Shown here: positions 1 through 8,099 of the stretch, piece by piece
Layout: every line of letters begins with the position of its first letter
How positions within the stretch are numbered: the first letter of the stretch is position 1
Assembly (NCBI GenBank): GCA_938005265.1
Contig: CALLOA010000094.1
Coordinates: 1-64,000 of the forward strand
Source: an uncultured Granulosicoccaceae bacterium
GTDB taxonomy: Bacteria; Pseudomonadota; Gammaproteobacteria; Granulosicoccales; Granulosicoccaceae
Length of the DNA stretch: 64,000 nt
Direction of reading: 5' to 3'
Made by a program: the position numbers and the translations under genes
Notes under the pieces: generated by a model
Told to the model about the DNA's origin: nothing
What the model saw: the letters and a program-made list of their open reading frames with translations, nothing else
Database searches by the model: none

Positions 1-456
1 ATATTTACTTCTGTGCCAGCAGCCAGTGCGGCCGAGTCGGATTTTACACAACCGATCGATGTTTCAGCTGATCGCTCGGAATACAACCAGAGAACCGGTA
101 AACAGGTGCTCAGCGGCAACGTGGAGATCCGCCAAGGATCCATGCTTATTACAGCCGACACCATCAATGTCATACTGAAAGACGACAAACTCAGCGTCAT
201 TGAAGGGCAAGGCTCGCCCATTAACTTCCAACAACTGAACGAGCTGGGCGAACTGGTTACTGGTTCCTGTGATGCAATAAACTATGACGCTGTTAATGGC
301 ATTTTGACCATGACAGGCAATGCCGAACTGAAACAACCAAAACAACAACTGAAAAGCGACAGCATAGTTTTCAACTCAATAAATCAAAGTGTCGTGGCAC
401 AGGGTGGCGAATCCGGCAGGGTTTCGATCACGATTCAGCCACCGGACCGCAACTAG
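1..456 (+). CDS. lptA: LptA, periplasmic LPS transport protein (5' end outside window)
   Basis: LptA forms the periplasmic bridge that carries lipopolysaccharide from the inner-membrane LptBFGC complex to LptDE. The frame is open from base 1. The visible residues upstream of the GTG at 13 (IFTSVPAASAAESDF) look like the end of a signal peptide with cleavage after an A-x-A, so the true start lies before the window. The mature part matches the OstA/LptA beta-jellyroll family: repeated beta-strand segments such as QVLSGNVEIRQGSMLITAD and GILTMTGNAELKQPKQQLKS. It is followed after 104 bp by lptB, the usual order. Identification rests on fold-type sequence pattern plus the lptB neighbour. Confidence 0.88.
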   Translation: MFTSVPAASAAESDFTQPIDVSADRSEYNQRTGKQVLSGNVEIRQGSMLITADTINVILKDDKLSVIEGQGSPINFQQLNELGELVTGSCDAINYDAVNGILTMTGNAELKQPKQQLKSDSIVFNSINQSVVAQGGESGRVSITIQPPDRN

Positions 457-560
457 ACAGGTTAAAAAGTACATTGCCTGGCCCCAAGCCTGAGCCCGAC
501 CCACCTGAATTTTCATCACCTGCAAGAAACCGTGTATCTTAAAGCGCGGTACCCTGTCAC

Positions 561-1310
561 TTGAGAGCCGTGAACGAAACCAAAACACAAACCTTGCGAA
601 CTGACGGATTGCACAAGGCCTACAAGAAACGGCCGGTGCTTGAAGGGGTCAGTATCAACGTCAAGCGTGGTGAAGTCGTAGGATTGCTCGGCCCGAATGG
701 CGCTGGTAAAACAACCTGCTTTTACATGGTGGTCGGTCTTGTTAAACCGGACAGTGGACGCATTCTGCTCGATGATAGCGAGATCACCGAGTACCCCATG
801 CATGCCAGAGCAAGGATGGGGGTCGGTTACCTGCCGCAGGAAGCATCGGTATTCAGGCAGTTATCTGTCGAGCGTAATATTCTCGCCATTCTTGAAACCA
901 GAAAAGACCTGGACCGAACGCAACGCACAGACCGGCTTGAAGCTCTGCTGGAAGAGCTGCAAATCGGCCATATTCGCCGCAGTCTTGGTATCAGCCTCTC
1001 CGGCGGAGAAAGACGCCGTGTGGAAATTGCCCGTGCGCTGGCAGCCGAACCCGGATTCATGTTGCTGGACGAACCATTCGCCGGAGTCGACCCGATTTCC
1101 ATCATCGAGATACAGCGAATTGTTACGCACTTGAAGGAGCGTAATATTGGCGTACTGATCACCGACCACAATGTCCGCGAAACCCTGGGTATATGCGATC
1201 GCGCCTACATCCTCGGCCACGGCAATGTAATCGCTGAGGGAAAACCGGAGTCGGTGCTGGATAATGAACAGGTACGCAAGGTTTATCTGGGCGACGATTT
1301 CAAGATCTGA
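561..1310 (+). CDS. lptB: LptB, ATPase of the LPS export ABC transporter
   Basis: Cytoplasmic ATPase that powers extraction of LPS by LptFG. Walker [10 protein letters not shown] lies at about residues 44-52. The ABC signature [15 protein letters not shown], Walker [14 protein letters not shown] and an H-loop TDHNVRETL follow in order. The 249-residue length is close to the usual about 241. The called start is TTG at 561; an in-frame GTG at 570 is an equally good candidate and neither has a strong Shine-Dalgarno. Downstream are rpoN and ptsN, the classic gammaproteobacterial lptAB-rpoN neighbourhood. The motifs are unambiguous for an LptB-type ATPase. Confidence 0.95.
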   Translation: MRAVNETKTQTLRTDGLHKAYKKRPVLEGVSINVKRGEVVGLLGPNGAGKTTCFYMVVGLVKPDSGRILLDDSEITEYPMHARARMGVGYLPQEASVFRQLSVERNILAILETRKDLDRTQRTDRLEALLEELQIGHIRRSLGISLSGGERRRVEIARALAAEPGFMLLDEPFAGVDPISIIEIQRIVTHLKERNIGVLITDHNVRETLGICDRAYILGHGNVIAEGKPESVLDNEQVRKVYLGDDFKI

Positions 1311-1474
1311 ACATCAGCTTATAGCCCGCAAGCGGTGAGAGCGCTGCATCCGTCGCAACAGGCCGAGGTGACAAAAAACTGCTGCAGGTTCAAAAATCCG
1401 GCGCTTTTTTCTTTAATTTCAGCTAGTTATTTCAACTAATCCAACCTATATATCTTTCCGCGGGGCAGGCGATT

Positions 1475-1483
1475 TTATCCACA
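1475..1483 (+). promoter_or_regulatory. Consensus DnaA box upstream of rpoN
   Basis: TTATCCACA is an exact match to the strong DnaA-box consensus. It stands alone in the lptB-rpoN spacer, about 90 bp before the rpoN start. A single 9-mer can occur by chance, so a regulatory role is only a possibility. Confidence 0.3.
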
Positions 1484-1514
1484 GGAGAAAATTTCCTGCA
1501 ATAAAAGGTATAGT

Positions 1515-1533
1515 TGGCACAATTCTTGTGCCA
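1515..1533 (+). promoter_or_regulatory. Palindrome with sigma-54-like -24/-12 element before rpoN
   Basis: TGGCACAA-TTC-TTGTGCCA is a perfect 8-bp inverted repeat. Read on the plus strand, TGGCAC followed ten bases after the GG by GT in TTGTG resembles the sigma-54 promoter consensus (TGGCAC-N5-TTGCW), with T replacing the C of the -12 GC. It ends 37 bp before the rpoN ATG. It could be an autoregulatory sigma-54 binding site, or an operator for another dimeric regulator. Confidence 0.4.
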
Positions 1534-1570
1534 CTTTAACGGTCGATAACAAAATCAATAGAAACGTGCC

Positions 1571-3133
1571 ATGAAACAGACGCTGAACATAAAGATGGGG
1601 CAAACGCTGGCGATGACGCCGCAGTTGCAACAGGCCATCAAACTACTGCAACTTTCGACCCTGGAATTGCAAACCGAGATCCAGTCAGCTTTGGAAAACA
1701 ATCCAATGCTGGAAATGCAGGAAGAAGAAGCCGGCGAAAGTCGCAAGACCGAGATCTCCAGCGACCAGAGTGTAGAAAGCAAGGATCAGGTGCGACTGGA
1801 TGAACGCGAGCAGGCACGTGCTGAAGCTGGCAAGGAAACCGAAGTCAGCGACATAGACGTCGAGCAGGCCAGTATGGAGATGAGTGCAGAGGCGACAGAG
1901 GTCATGCCGGAAGAACTGCCAGTCGACAGTGCCTGGGAAGATATCTACGAAACCGCAACGGCTACCAGCGCCTATAGCGGCGGGGAATCCGATAATCGCG
2001 ACTTCACCGAATTCCACAACTCGGCAATCTCCAGCATTCAGGACCACCTGATGGAGCAGATTCGCTTGAGCCCGCTGTCGGAAAGGGATCAGTTCATCGC
2101 TGAAACACTGATAGACGCGATTGATGATCGTGGCTACCTGACTGAAGAGATGGACACCCTGCTAGGTGGACTGAATCGCGACATTGATGAAGAACATGCT
2201 GATTCGCGTGTCGAGGACGATGAAGTCGAAGCAGTCCTGAAGATGATTCAGCACCTTGAACCGCCCGGTTGTGGTGCACGAAATGCCAGCGAATGCATGC
2301 AGATTCAACTTTCACAGCTGCCGAGCTCTGAAGTTAACGAAAATGCCAAACGTCTGGTCGCCAATCACCTTGACCTGCTGGCATTACATGACTTTCCAAA
2401 ACTGCGCCGCCTGTTGAAAGTCAATGACGATCACCTGCGTGAAGTCATCGCGCTGATTCGCGCACTTAATCCGCGTCCAGGGCGCCAGCTGGTTCAGGAT
2501 CACGACCAATACATCATTCCTGATGTGTTTGTACAGAAGGTGAAAGGCGTCTGGCGGGTAGAACTGAATCCGGACATTGCACCAAAATTGGGAATCAATG
2601 CCCTATATGCGAAGGAAGTCAAACGTGCTGATAAAAGCGATGACAACACATTCCTGCGCAACCATCTGCAAGAAGCCCGTTGGTTTATCAAAAGTCTGCA
2701 AAGTCGCAACGAGACACTGCTGAAAGTAGCCACTGCCATCGTTGAACGTCAGCGCGGTTTTCTTGAGTATGGCGAAGAAGCGATGAAACCGCTGGTGCTT
2801 CGCGACATAGCCGAACAGCTGGATTTGCATGAATCAACTATTTCGCGCGTCACTACACAGAAATTCATTCATACGCCGCGTGGCATTTTTGAATTCAAGT
2901 ACTTTTTCTCCAGCCATGTGTCAACAGCCAATGGCGGTGAGTGCTCGGCCACAGCAATTCGTGCCCGTATTCGCAAATTCATCAAGGCAGAAGACGCCAC
3001 CAAACCACTTAGCGACAGCAAAATTGCCAGTCGTTTGGTCGCAGAGGGTATCCAGGTGGCACGCCGTACGGTTGCCAAGTATCGCGAATCAATGAGCATA
3101 CCACCCAGTAACGAGCGCAAACGCCTGCACTAA
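1571..3133 (+). CDS. rpoN: RNA polymerase sigma-54 factor
   Basis: Sigma-54 directs transcription from -24/-12 promoters and needs AAA+ activator proteins. Region I at the N-terminus is intact (QTLAMTPQLQQAIKLLQLS, ALENNPMLE). An acidic region II of about 100 residues follows, then the core-binding and DNA-binding domains. The C-terminal RpoN box ARRTVAKYR lies near residue 497 of 520. E. coli RpoN is 477 residues; the extra length is mostly in the acidic region II. The ATG at 1571 starts exactly where family members start. Upstream is a palindromic -24/-12-like site, and downstream is ptsN rather than the usual hpf. Confidence 0.97.
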   Translation: MKQTLNIKMGQTLAMTPQLQQAIKLLQLSTLELQTEIQSALENNPMLEMQEEEAGESRKTEISSDQSVESKDQVRLDEREQARAEAGKETEVSDIDVEQASMEMSAEATEVMPEELPVDSAWEDIYETATATSAYSGGESDNRDFTEFHNSAISSIQDHLMEQIRLSPLSERDQFIAETLIDAIDDRGYLTEEMDTLLGGLNRDIDEEHADSRVEDDEVEAVLKMIQHLEPPGCGARNASECMQIQLSQLPSSEVNENAKRLVANHLDLLALHDFPKLRRLLKVNDDHLREVIALIRALNPRPGRQLVQDHDQYIIPDVFVQKVKGVWRVELNPDIAPKLGINALYAKEVKRADKSDDNTFLRNHLQEARWFIKSLQSRNETLLKVATAIVERQRGFLEYGEEAMKPLVLRDIAEQLDLHESTISRVTTQKFIHTPRGIFEFKYFFSSHVSTANGGECSATAIRARIRKFIKAEDATKPLSDSKIASRLVAEGIQVARRTVAKYRESMSIPPSNERKRLH

Positions 3134-3186
3134 CGCTTTTGCTGCAGCCCTGCTCTCACAGCTGGACACTGCAGTGACAAAGCCAA

Positions 3187-3213
3187 GTACATCCTGCGCA
3201 CCGCAGGATGTAC
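3187..3213 (+). terminator. 12-bp perfect stem-loop after rpoN
   Basis: GTACATCCTGCG and CGCAGGATGTAC pair perfectly around a three-base loop, followed by GGTTTACGTTTTA. The stem is very stable but the following T-rich stretch is interrupted, so it may be a transcription terminator or an RNA-stabilising/processing hairpin. It sits in the rpoN-ptsN spacer, where hpf is encoded in many relatives. Confidence 0.5.
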
Positions 3214-3370
3214 GGTTTACGTTTTATCGATAGGCGGCTACCCGGCCCTGATGTTTCTACTCCCTACTGCGTGCCTTTACGGTATCATTCGTCCAGAACC
3301 CAAACCCCAAACCCAGTTCAGCCCGGGCGGCAGCTGGGGTCACTCCAAATATCTAATCCCGGCTTTATAA

Positions 3371-3943
3371 ATGGTTGAATTGTCAAACATTATTGACAGC
3401 AGCAACATAGCTTGCAGGGTCGATGTAGCAAGCAAGAAAAAGGCTCTGCACCAACTGGCGCTGATATTAAGCAGCGCGGTAAACACCCCCGTTGAAGGCT
3501 ACAGTGGCGAACATGAAAACGACGCCACCAAAAAGGCTGGTAACGGTAGCAGCAACGAGGCTGAATCAGCTGATAACCCTGATTCAGTTGAGGAGCAGTT
3601 CAGTGAAATGGACATTCTCGACGCCCTGATCGGCCGGGAAAGGCTTGGCAGCACTGCCTTAGGGCACGGCATTGCGCTACCACATGGCCGCATTGCCGGC
3701 CTTGAACAACCTGTGGCCGCAATGATAACGCTGGCGCATGGAATCGAATTTGACGCACCGGATGAGGAACCTGTTGATATCGTTGTTGCGTTACTGGTGC
3801 CCGAAGATTCCGCAGATGAGCACCTGGAAATTCTCAGCCTTATGGCGGAAAAGTTCAGCGATGAAAGCATCACCGGTAAACTGCGAGACTGCCACGCCGA
3901 CGATGAATTGAAAGCGCATCAACTCATCTGCGACACGGCATAA
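3371..3943 (+). CDS. ptsN: PtsN, EIIA-Ntr phosphocarrier with extra linker
   Basis: Terminal phospho-acceptor of the regulatory nitrogen PTS, receiving phosphate from NPr on a histidine. The phosphorylation-site region reads GHGIALPHGRI, with the conserved His before GR. The C-terminal half (PVDIVVALLVP, LEILSLMAEKFSD) is typical. At 190 residues it is longer than E. coli PtsN (163). The excess is a hydrophilic Asn/Ser/Glu-rich insert of roughly 35 residues (about residues 40-76) between helix 1 and the catalytic core. The insert DNA holds a 9-bp inverted repeat, 3561-3569 with 3579-3587. It heads the cluster hprK, rapZ, npr, ptsI. Confidence 0.93.
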   Translation: MVELSNIIDSSNIACRVDVASKKKALHQLALILSSAVNTPVEGYSGEHENDATKKAGNGSSNEAESADNPDSVEEQFSEMDILDALIGRERLGSTALGHGIALPHGRIAGLEQPVAAMITLAHGIEFDAPDEEPVDIVVALLVPEDSADEHLEILSLMAEKFSDESITGKLRDCHADDELKAHQLICDTA

Positions 3944-4097
3944 CCTTTTGCCGGTAGCGTTTGAGGTACACGGATAGCAGCAGGCAACCGGGCAGCGTGT
4001 TGGCCAGGGGCCAGCCGCTCAAACAAAGTTTGGCATGGTATTCGCGCATCCAGACCACTGACCGGGAACACACCTTACCCGGCCACCAGGAGCTTAC

Positions 4098-5123
4098 TTG
4101 CGGCAAGACCTGACAGTCCAGCTGGTGTTCGACACCATGTGTTCCAACCTGGAAGCCAGTTGGTTTACCAAGGGTGTGGGAGCATCACGTGTGCTGTCGC
4201 GTGAAACCGGTGCAGACCCGCGTCCCAATCTGATTGGCCCCCTGAATTTCAGCTCCCCGAATCGTGTGCAAATGCTGGGTAAAGCCGAATGTGCTCAGCT
4301 GGAGGCAACCATCAACGGTGAAAATGAGCTGGAGCGATTACTGCCGGATACCTGCGATCTGATTGTAATCACGGATAACCGAAAACCACCTGAGACCTTG
4401 CAGCAAGTGGCAGCACACCACGACATCGCTATTTTCTGTGTAACAAGCTCCTACAATGATTGTCTTAACCTGCTGCGTTATCGACTGACCCAGTATCTGG
4501 CTGAAACAAGAGTGCTTCACGGTGTGTTAATGGACGTACTGGGCACAGGCGTGTTGATCACCGGTGGCAGCGGTGTTGGTAAAAGTGAGCTGGCACTGGA
4601 ACTCGTCAGCCGTGGTCATATTCTGGTTGCAGACGATGCTCCTGAATTTCGCCGCATTGCTCCCGACACGCTAGAGGGTCGATGCCCGGAATTGCTGCGT
4701 GATTTTCTGGAAGTTCGCGGACTCGGCATTCTAAATATCGCGCGCATGTATGGCAATGCACACACCCGAAAACGCAAGATTCTAAAATTCATTATCCGCC
4801 TTGAACTCATGCAAGCTGACGAATTGAATGAGCAGATAGACCGCTCAACAGACGAGATCGCAACACGGGATATACTGGGCATCTATATACCCGAGCAGGT
4901 AATTCCGGTTGCCCCGGGGCGCAATCTGGCGGTACTGGTGGAAGCTGCAGTGCGCAATCATATATTGGTCAACACCGGCTACAATGCGGCTTCGGATTTT
5001 ATTGCAAGACAGGCTGATGCATTGCAAAGGGATCAAGCCGCCACGAAAACAAATAACAACGCAACCGCAAAGGACACAACAGTTTTAAAAACCAACAGCG
5101 GAACAATCGAACACGGCACATGA
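4098..5123 (+). CDS. hprK: HPr kinase/phosphorylase
   Basis: Bifunctional ATP-dependent kinase and phosphorylase acting on Ser46 of HPr-type proteins. The P-loop GGSGVGKS is at about residues 156-163, followed by ADDAPEF and the HprK signature EVRGLGILNIARMYG. The TTG start at 4098 is preceded by CAGGAG at 4087-4092, good spacing that decides the start. The C-terminus carries about 30 extra polar residues. The stop overlaps the rapZ start (ATGA at 5120). Its target is probably the NPr encoded just downstream, which keeps a serine at position 46. HprK is patchy in Gammaproteobacteria and absent from enterics. Confidence 0.94.
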   Translation: MRQDLTVQLVFDTMCSNLEASWFTKGVGASRVLSRETGADPRPNLIGPLNFSSPNRVQMLGKAECAQLEATINGENELERLLPDTCDLIVITDNRKPPETLQQVAAHHDIAIFCVTSSYNDCLNLLRYRLTQYLAETRVLHGVLMDVLGTGVLITGGSGVGKSELALELVSRGHILVADDAPEFRRIAPDTLEGRCPELLRDFLEVRGLGILNIARMYGNAHTRKRKILKFIIRLELMQADELNEQIDRSTDEIATRDILGIYIPEQVIPVAPGRNLAVLVEAAVRNHILVNTGYNAASDFIARQADALQRDQAATKTNNNATAKDTTVLKTNSGTIEHGT

Positions 5124-5980
5124 GAATTATTATTGTCAGTGGCATGTCGGGCTCTGGTAAAACCGTCGCACTACACACTCTGGAAGATGAGGGTTTTTAC
5201 TGTGTGGATAATTTGCCGGGTTCTTTGCTGCCCGATCTTATTGCAAAACTCACTAACCCCGATTCGCCACGCTATGACGCAATCGCAGTCGGTGTCGATG
5301 CGCGTAGCGATGAAGATTCGATCAAGGATTTTGTCGACGCACTGGAGCGATTATCCAAAGACAAGGATCTCGCGATTGAAATTCTATTTCTTGAAACCAA
5401 TCGCGAAATGTTGCTGCAGCGCTTTAGCGAAACCAGACGCAAACACCCCTTGAGCGGAAAAGGCACTCCACTGGTCAGCGCCATAAGAAAAGAGGCCGAT
5501 TTTCTTATGCAGATGAAAGAACATGCCGATCTGGTGATCGATACATCCAACCTCAATTTGCACCAGCTACGTGAAGTCATCCTGTCGCGCATGATTGGCC
5601 GCAAATCGGAAAATCTGTCACTGCTGTTCCAGTCTTTTGGCTTCAAGTATGGTTCGCCACAAAGCAGCGACTTTGTTTTCGATGTGCGCTGTTTACCTAA
5701 TCCGTACTGGGATCCGGCCATTCGCTCATTTACAGGCCTTGACGAGCCTGTGCGTGAATTTCTGCAATCACATCAGCCGGTCGAAGAAATGTTCGAAAGC
5801 ATCAGCACCTTTGTTGAAAAATGGTTGCCGGTATTTGAAGCTGAAAACCGTGCTTACCTGACAATTTCCATAGGCTGTACCGGTGGCAGGCATCGCTCCG
5901 TTTACCTGGCTTCACGTCTGGCCGAGCACTTCTCCAAACTGACTGAAAACGTTTCAACGCGGCACCGCGAATTCAACTAA
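5120..5980 (+). CDS. rapZ: RapZ, RNase adapter / nucleotide-binding protein
   Basis: In E. coli RapZ binds GlmZ/GlmY small RNAs and guides RNase E to GlmZ, tuning glucosamine-6-phosphate synthesis. Here the P-loop GMSGSGKT is at residues 8-15, and the C-terminal domain contains FGFKYG, DVRCLPNPYW and IGCTGGRHRSVYLA, all family signatures. Length 286 against 284 in E. coli. It overlaps hprK by 4 bp and npr by 1 bp, so it is clearly translated within the PTS operon. Whether the small-RNA partners exist in this organism cannot be judged from the window. Confidence 0.95.
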   Translation: MRIIIVSGMSGSGKTVALHTLEDEGFYCVDNLPGSLLPDLIAKLTNPDSPRYDAIAVGVDARSDEDSIKDFVDALERLSKDKDLAIEILFLETNREMLLQRFSETRRKHPLSGKGTPLVSAIRKEADFLMQMKEHADLVIDTSNLNLHQLREVILSRMIGRKSENLSLLFQSFGFKYGSPQSSDFVFDVRCLPNPYWDPAIRSFTGLDEPVREFLQSHQPVEEMFESISTFVEKWLPVFEAENRAYLTISIGCTGGRHRSVYLASRLAEHFSKLTENVSTRHREFN

Positions 5981-6249
5981 TGCTTGAGCAACAACTCGAC
6001 ATCATCAACAAATTGGGTCTGCATGCACGGGCAGCAGCGAAGCTGGTCAAACTAAGTGCCAGGTTCGAGTCAGATATCGAAATAGAAAAAGACGATAAGC
6101 GGGTAAACTGCAAGAGCATTATGGGTGTCATGATGCTGGCCGCCAGTCGTGGCTCACACGTAACATTATATGTCCAAGGCATTGACGAAAACGCAGCAAT
6201 GCAAGCCGTCTGTGAGCTGATTAACGAGCGTTTCGGTGAAGATGAATAA
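5980..6249 (+). CDS. ptsO: NPr, HPr-like phosphocarrier of the nitrogen PTS
   Basis: Small phosphocarrier that passes phosphate from enzyme I to PtsN. His15 lies in NKLGLHARAAAK, the PTS HPr active-site signature, and Ser46 lies in CKSIMGVMMLA, the HprK target site. Both fall at exactly the canonical positions. Length 89 residues. The start codon shares its A with the rapZ stop. Retention of Ser46 beside a resident hprK suggests that both His and Ser phosphorylation operate. Confidence 0.95.
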   Translation: MLEQQLDIINKLGLHARAAAKLVKLSARFESDIEIEKDDKRVNCKSIMGVMMLAASRGSHVTLYVQGIDENAAMQAVCELINERFGEDE

Positions 6250-6306
6250 GCAGAACCACGAAACTGCGGCCCTGACGAGCCACACCACAAGCGCGAAGTT
6301 CTCACC

Positions 6307-8064
6307 ATGAGCCTCATGTTCTCAGGCATCGGTGTGTCGCGCGGCATAGTTATAGGCGAGGCCTATATATTGCGCCGCAACCAACCCGAAATCAGTGCGC
6401 AAACGCTCAAACGCAGTGAAGTACCACGCGAAGTCAGGCGCTATAAAAAAGCTCTTGCCGAGGCTAAAAACCAGCTGGAGCAAGTACGAAAGTCCATTCC
6501 CAAAAACGCCCCCAGCGATGTCTCAGCGTTCATTGAAACGCACTTGCTGATGATTGACGACAGCGTACTGGCGGATGGCCCTCTGGAGATACTGAAATCA
6601 AGGGCTTGCAAAGCAGAAGCAGCACTTGAGCATCAACGTCAGGAGCTGCAGAAAATTTTCGACGAGATGGAAGACCCGTACATCGCAACACGCATGGACG
6701 ATGTGAACCATGTTATCAATCAGATCATGCGCGTGCTGGTTGCACAACCTGACAAAAGCCAATCCGGGACCAGCGAGACTGACTGGAAGGGACTGATCGT
6801 CATTGCCGATGACCTGACCCCTGCTGACACGATCGTGATGCAAAACCAGGGAGTTGCAGGATTTGTGACCGAAACGGGCGGGCAGCTATCACATACGGCA
6901 ATCCTCGCCCGTAGCCTTGGCATACCGGCCATTGTCGGCATTCATAATCTGCGTGACTACATCAAACCCGGTGAGCAACTAATCCTTCACGGCGAAAGCG
7001 GCATGGTGCTGGCTGAACCTGAACAGCTCATGATCGACAGTTACCGCAAACAGCAGCGGCTGTTTCGCGAACAGCAACGCGAACTGCGGAAACTGGTTGA
7101 TACTCCGGCAATTACCGAAGATGGTATCGAACTATCGCTAATGGCCAATATAGAGATTGATGAAGACATCAAGGCCTTGAAGCGCGTTAATGCTGATGGT
7201 GTCGGCCTCTATCGCACAGAATTTCTGTACATGAATCGCGATGATCTGCCTGACGAAAATGAACATTTCCAGGTCTATTCCAAAGTTGCCCGTGCGCTTA
7301 AAGGCGCCCCACTGACCATTCGGCTGGCCGACCTCGGAGCGGACAAGGAAGCGGGTGCCGAGATCACCGGACCGCTGGCACACAATCCTGCCATGGGTTT
7401 GCGAGGGGTTCGATTGGCTTTAAGTGATACCACGCTGATCATTCCACAGATCGCAGCGATATTACGTGTCTCGGCAAAATCACCTGTCAGTATCATGATT
7501 CCCATGTTGACCAATCTGCATGAGGTCGAACAATGTCTGGAGCTGATAGAACAGGCAAAAACACAATTGACCGAACGGCGCATCAAGTTCGATAAGGACA
7601 TTGCTGTTGGAGGCATGATCGAAGTACCGGCAGCCGCTATCGCGGCTGACCAGTTTGCCAGCTCGCTCGACTTCCTATCAATTGGTACCAATGATCTGAT
7701 CCAGTACACGCTGGCAATTGATCGCATCGACGATCGGGTCAACTACCTCTACGACCCCTTGCACCCTGCGGTACTACAACTGATAAAAATGACCATAGAA
7801 GCTGGCAAACGGGCGGATATTCCGGTTGCCATGTGTGGAGAAATGGCTGGTGATCCACGCTATGTACGTTTACTGCTCGGGCTGGGACTGACCGAATTCA
7901 GCATGCCTCCAAATTCATTACTGGAAGTCAAACGCGCGCTACTTGGCAGCAATCGCCAACGATTGCAAAAAGCCAGCAATGCTTTGCTGAAATGCTCATC
8001 ACGTGATTCACAACAACAATTACTCACTAAAATTAACAAAACAGATTCAGCCACCATTCACTAA
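6307..8064 (+). CDS. ptsI: PEP-protein phosphotransferase (enzyme I), no GAF domain
   Basis: Autophosphorylates from PEP and donates to NPr. The catalytic His is His196 in GGQLSHTAILARS. The PEP-binding domain shows NPAMGLRGVRLAL, MIEVPAAA, FLSIGTNDLIQYTLA and the conserved cysteine in AMCGEMAGDP. Length 585. It lacks the N-terminal GAF domain of PtsP (enzyme I-Ntr), so it is a plain enzyme I serving a regulatory PTS; no EIIB/EIIC sugar permease is nearby. The usual D-x-GGDK segment reads RLADLGADKE, with Gly to Ala, a mild deviation. It is 57 bp after npr. Confidence 0.95.
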   Translation: MSLMFSGIGVSRGIVIGEAYILRRNQPEISAQTLKRSEVPREVRRYKKALAEAKNQLEQVRKSIPKNAPSDVSAFIETHLLMIDDSVLADGPLEILKSRACKAEAALEHQRQELQKIFDEMEDPYIATRMDDVNHVINQIMRVLVAQPDKSQSGTSETDWKGLIVIADDLTPADTIVMQNQGVAGFVTETGGQLSHTAILARSLGIPAIVGIHNLRDYIKPGEQLILHGESGMVLAEPEQLMIDSYRKQQRLFREQQRELRKLVDTPAITEDGIELSLMANIEIDEDIKALKRVNADGVGLYRTEFLYMNRDDLPDENEHFQVYSKVARALKGAPLTIRLADLGADKEAGAEITGPLAHNPAMGLRGVRLALSDTTLIIPQIAAILRVSAKSPVSIMIPMLTNLHEVEQCLELIEQAKTQLTERRIKFDKDIAVGGMIEVPAAAIAADQFASSLDFLSIGTNDLIQYTLAIDRIDDRVNYLYDPLHPAVLQLIKMTIEAGKRADIPVAMCGEMAGDPRYVRLLLGLGLTEFSMPPNSLLEVKRALLGSNRQRLQKASNALLKCSSRDSQQQLLTKINKTDSATIH

Positions 8065-8099
8065 CAAATCAATTCTCAGCAACAGCAACCTTGTCACGC

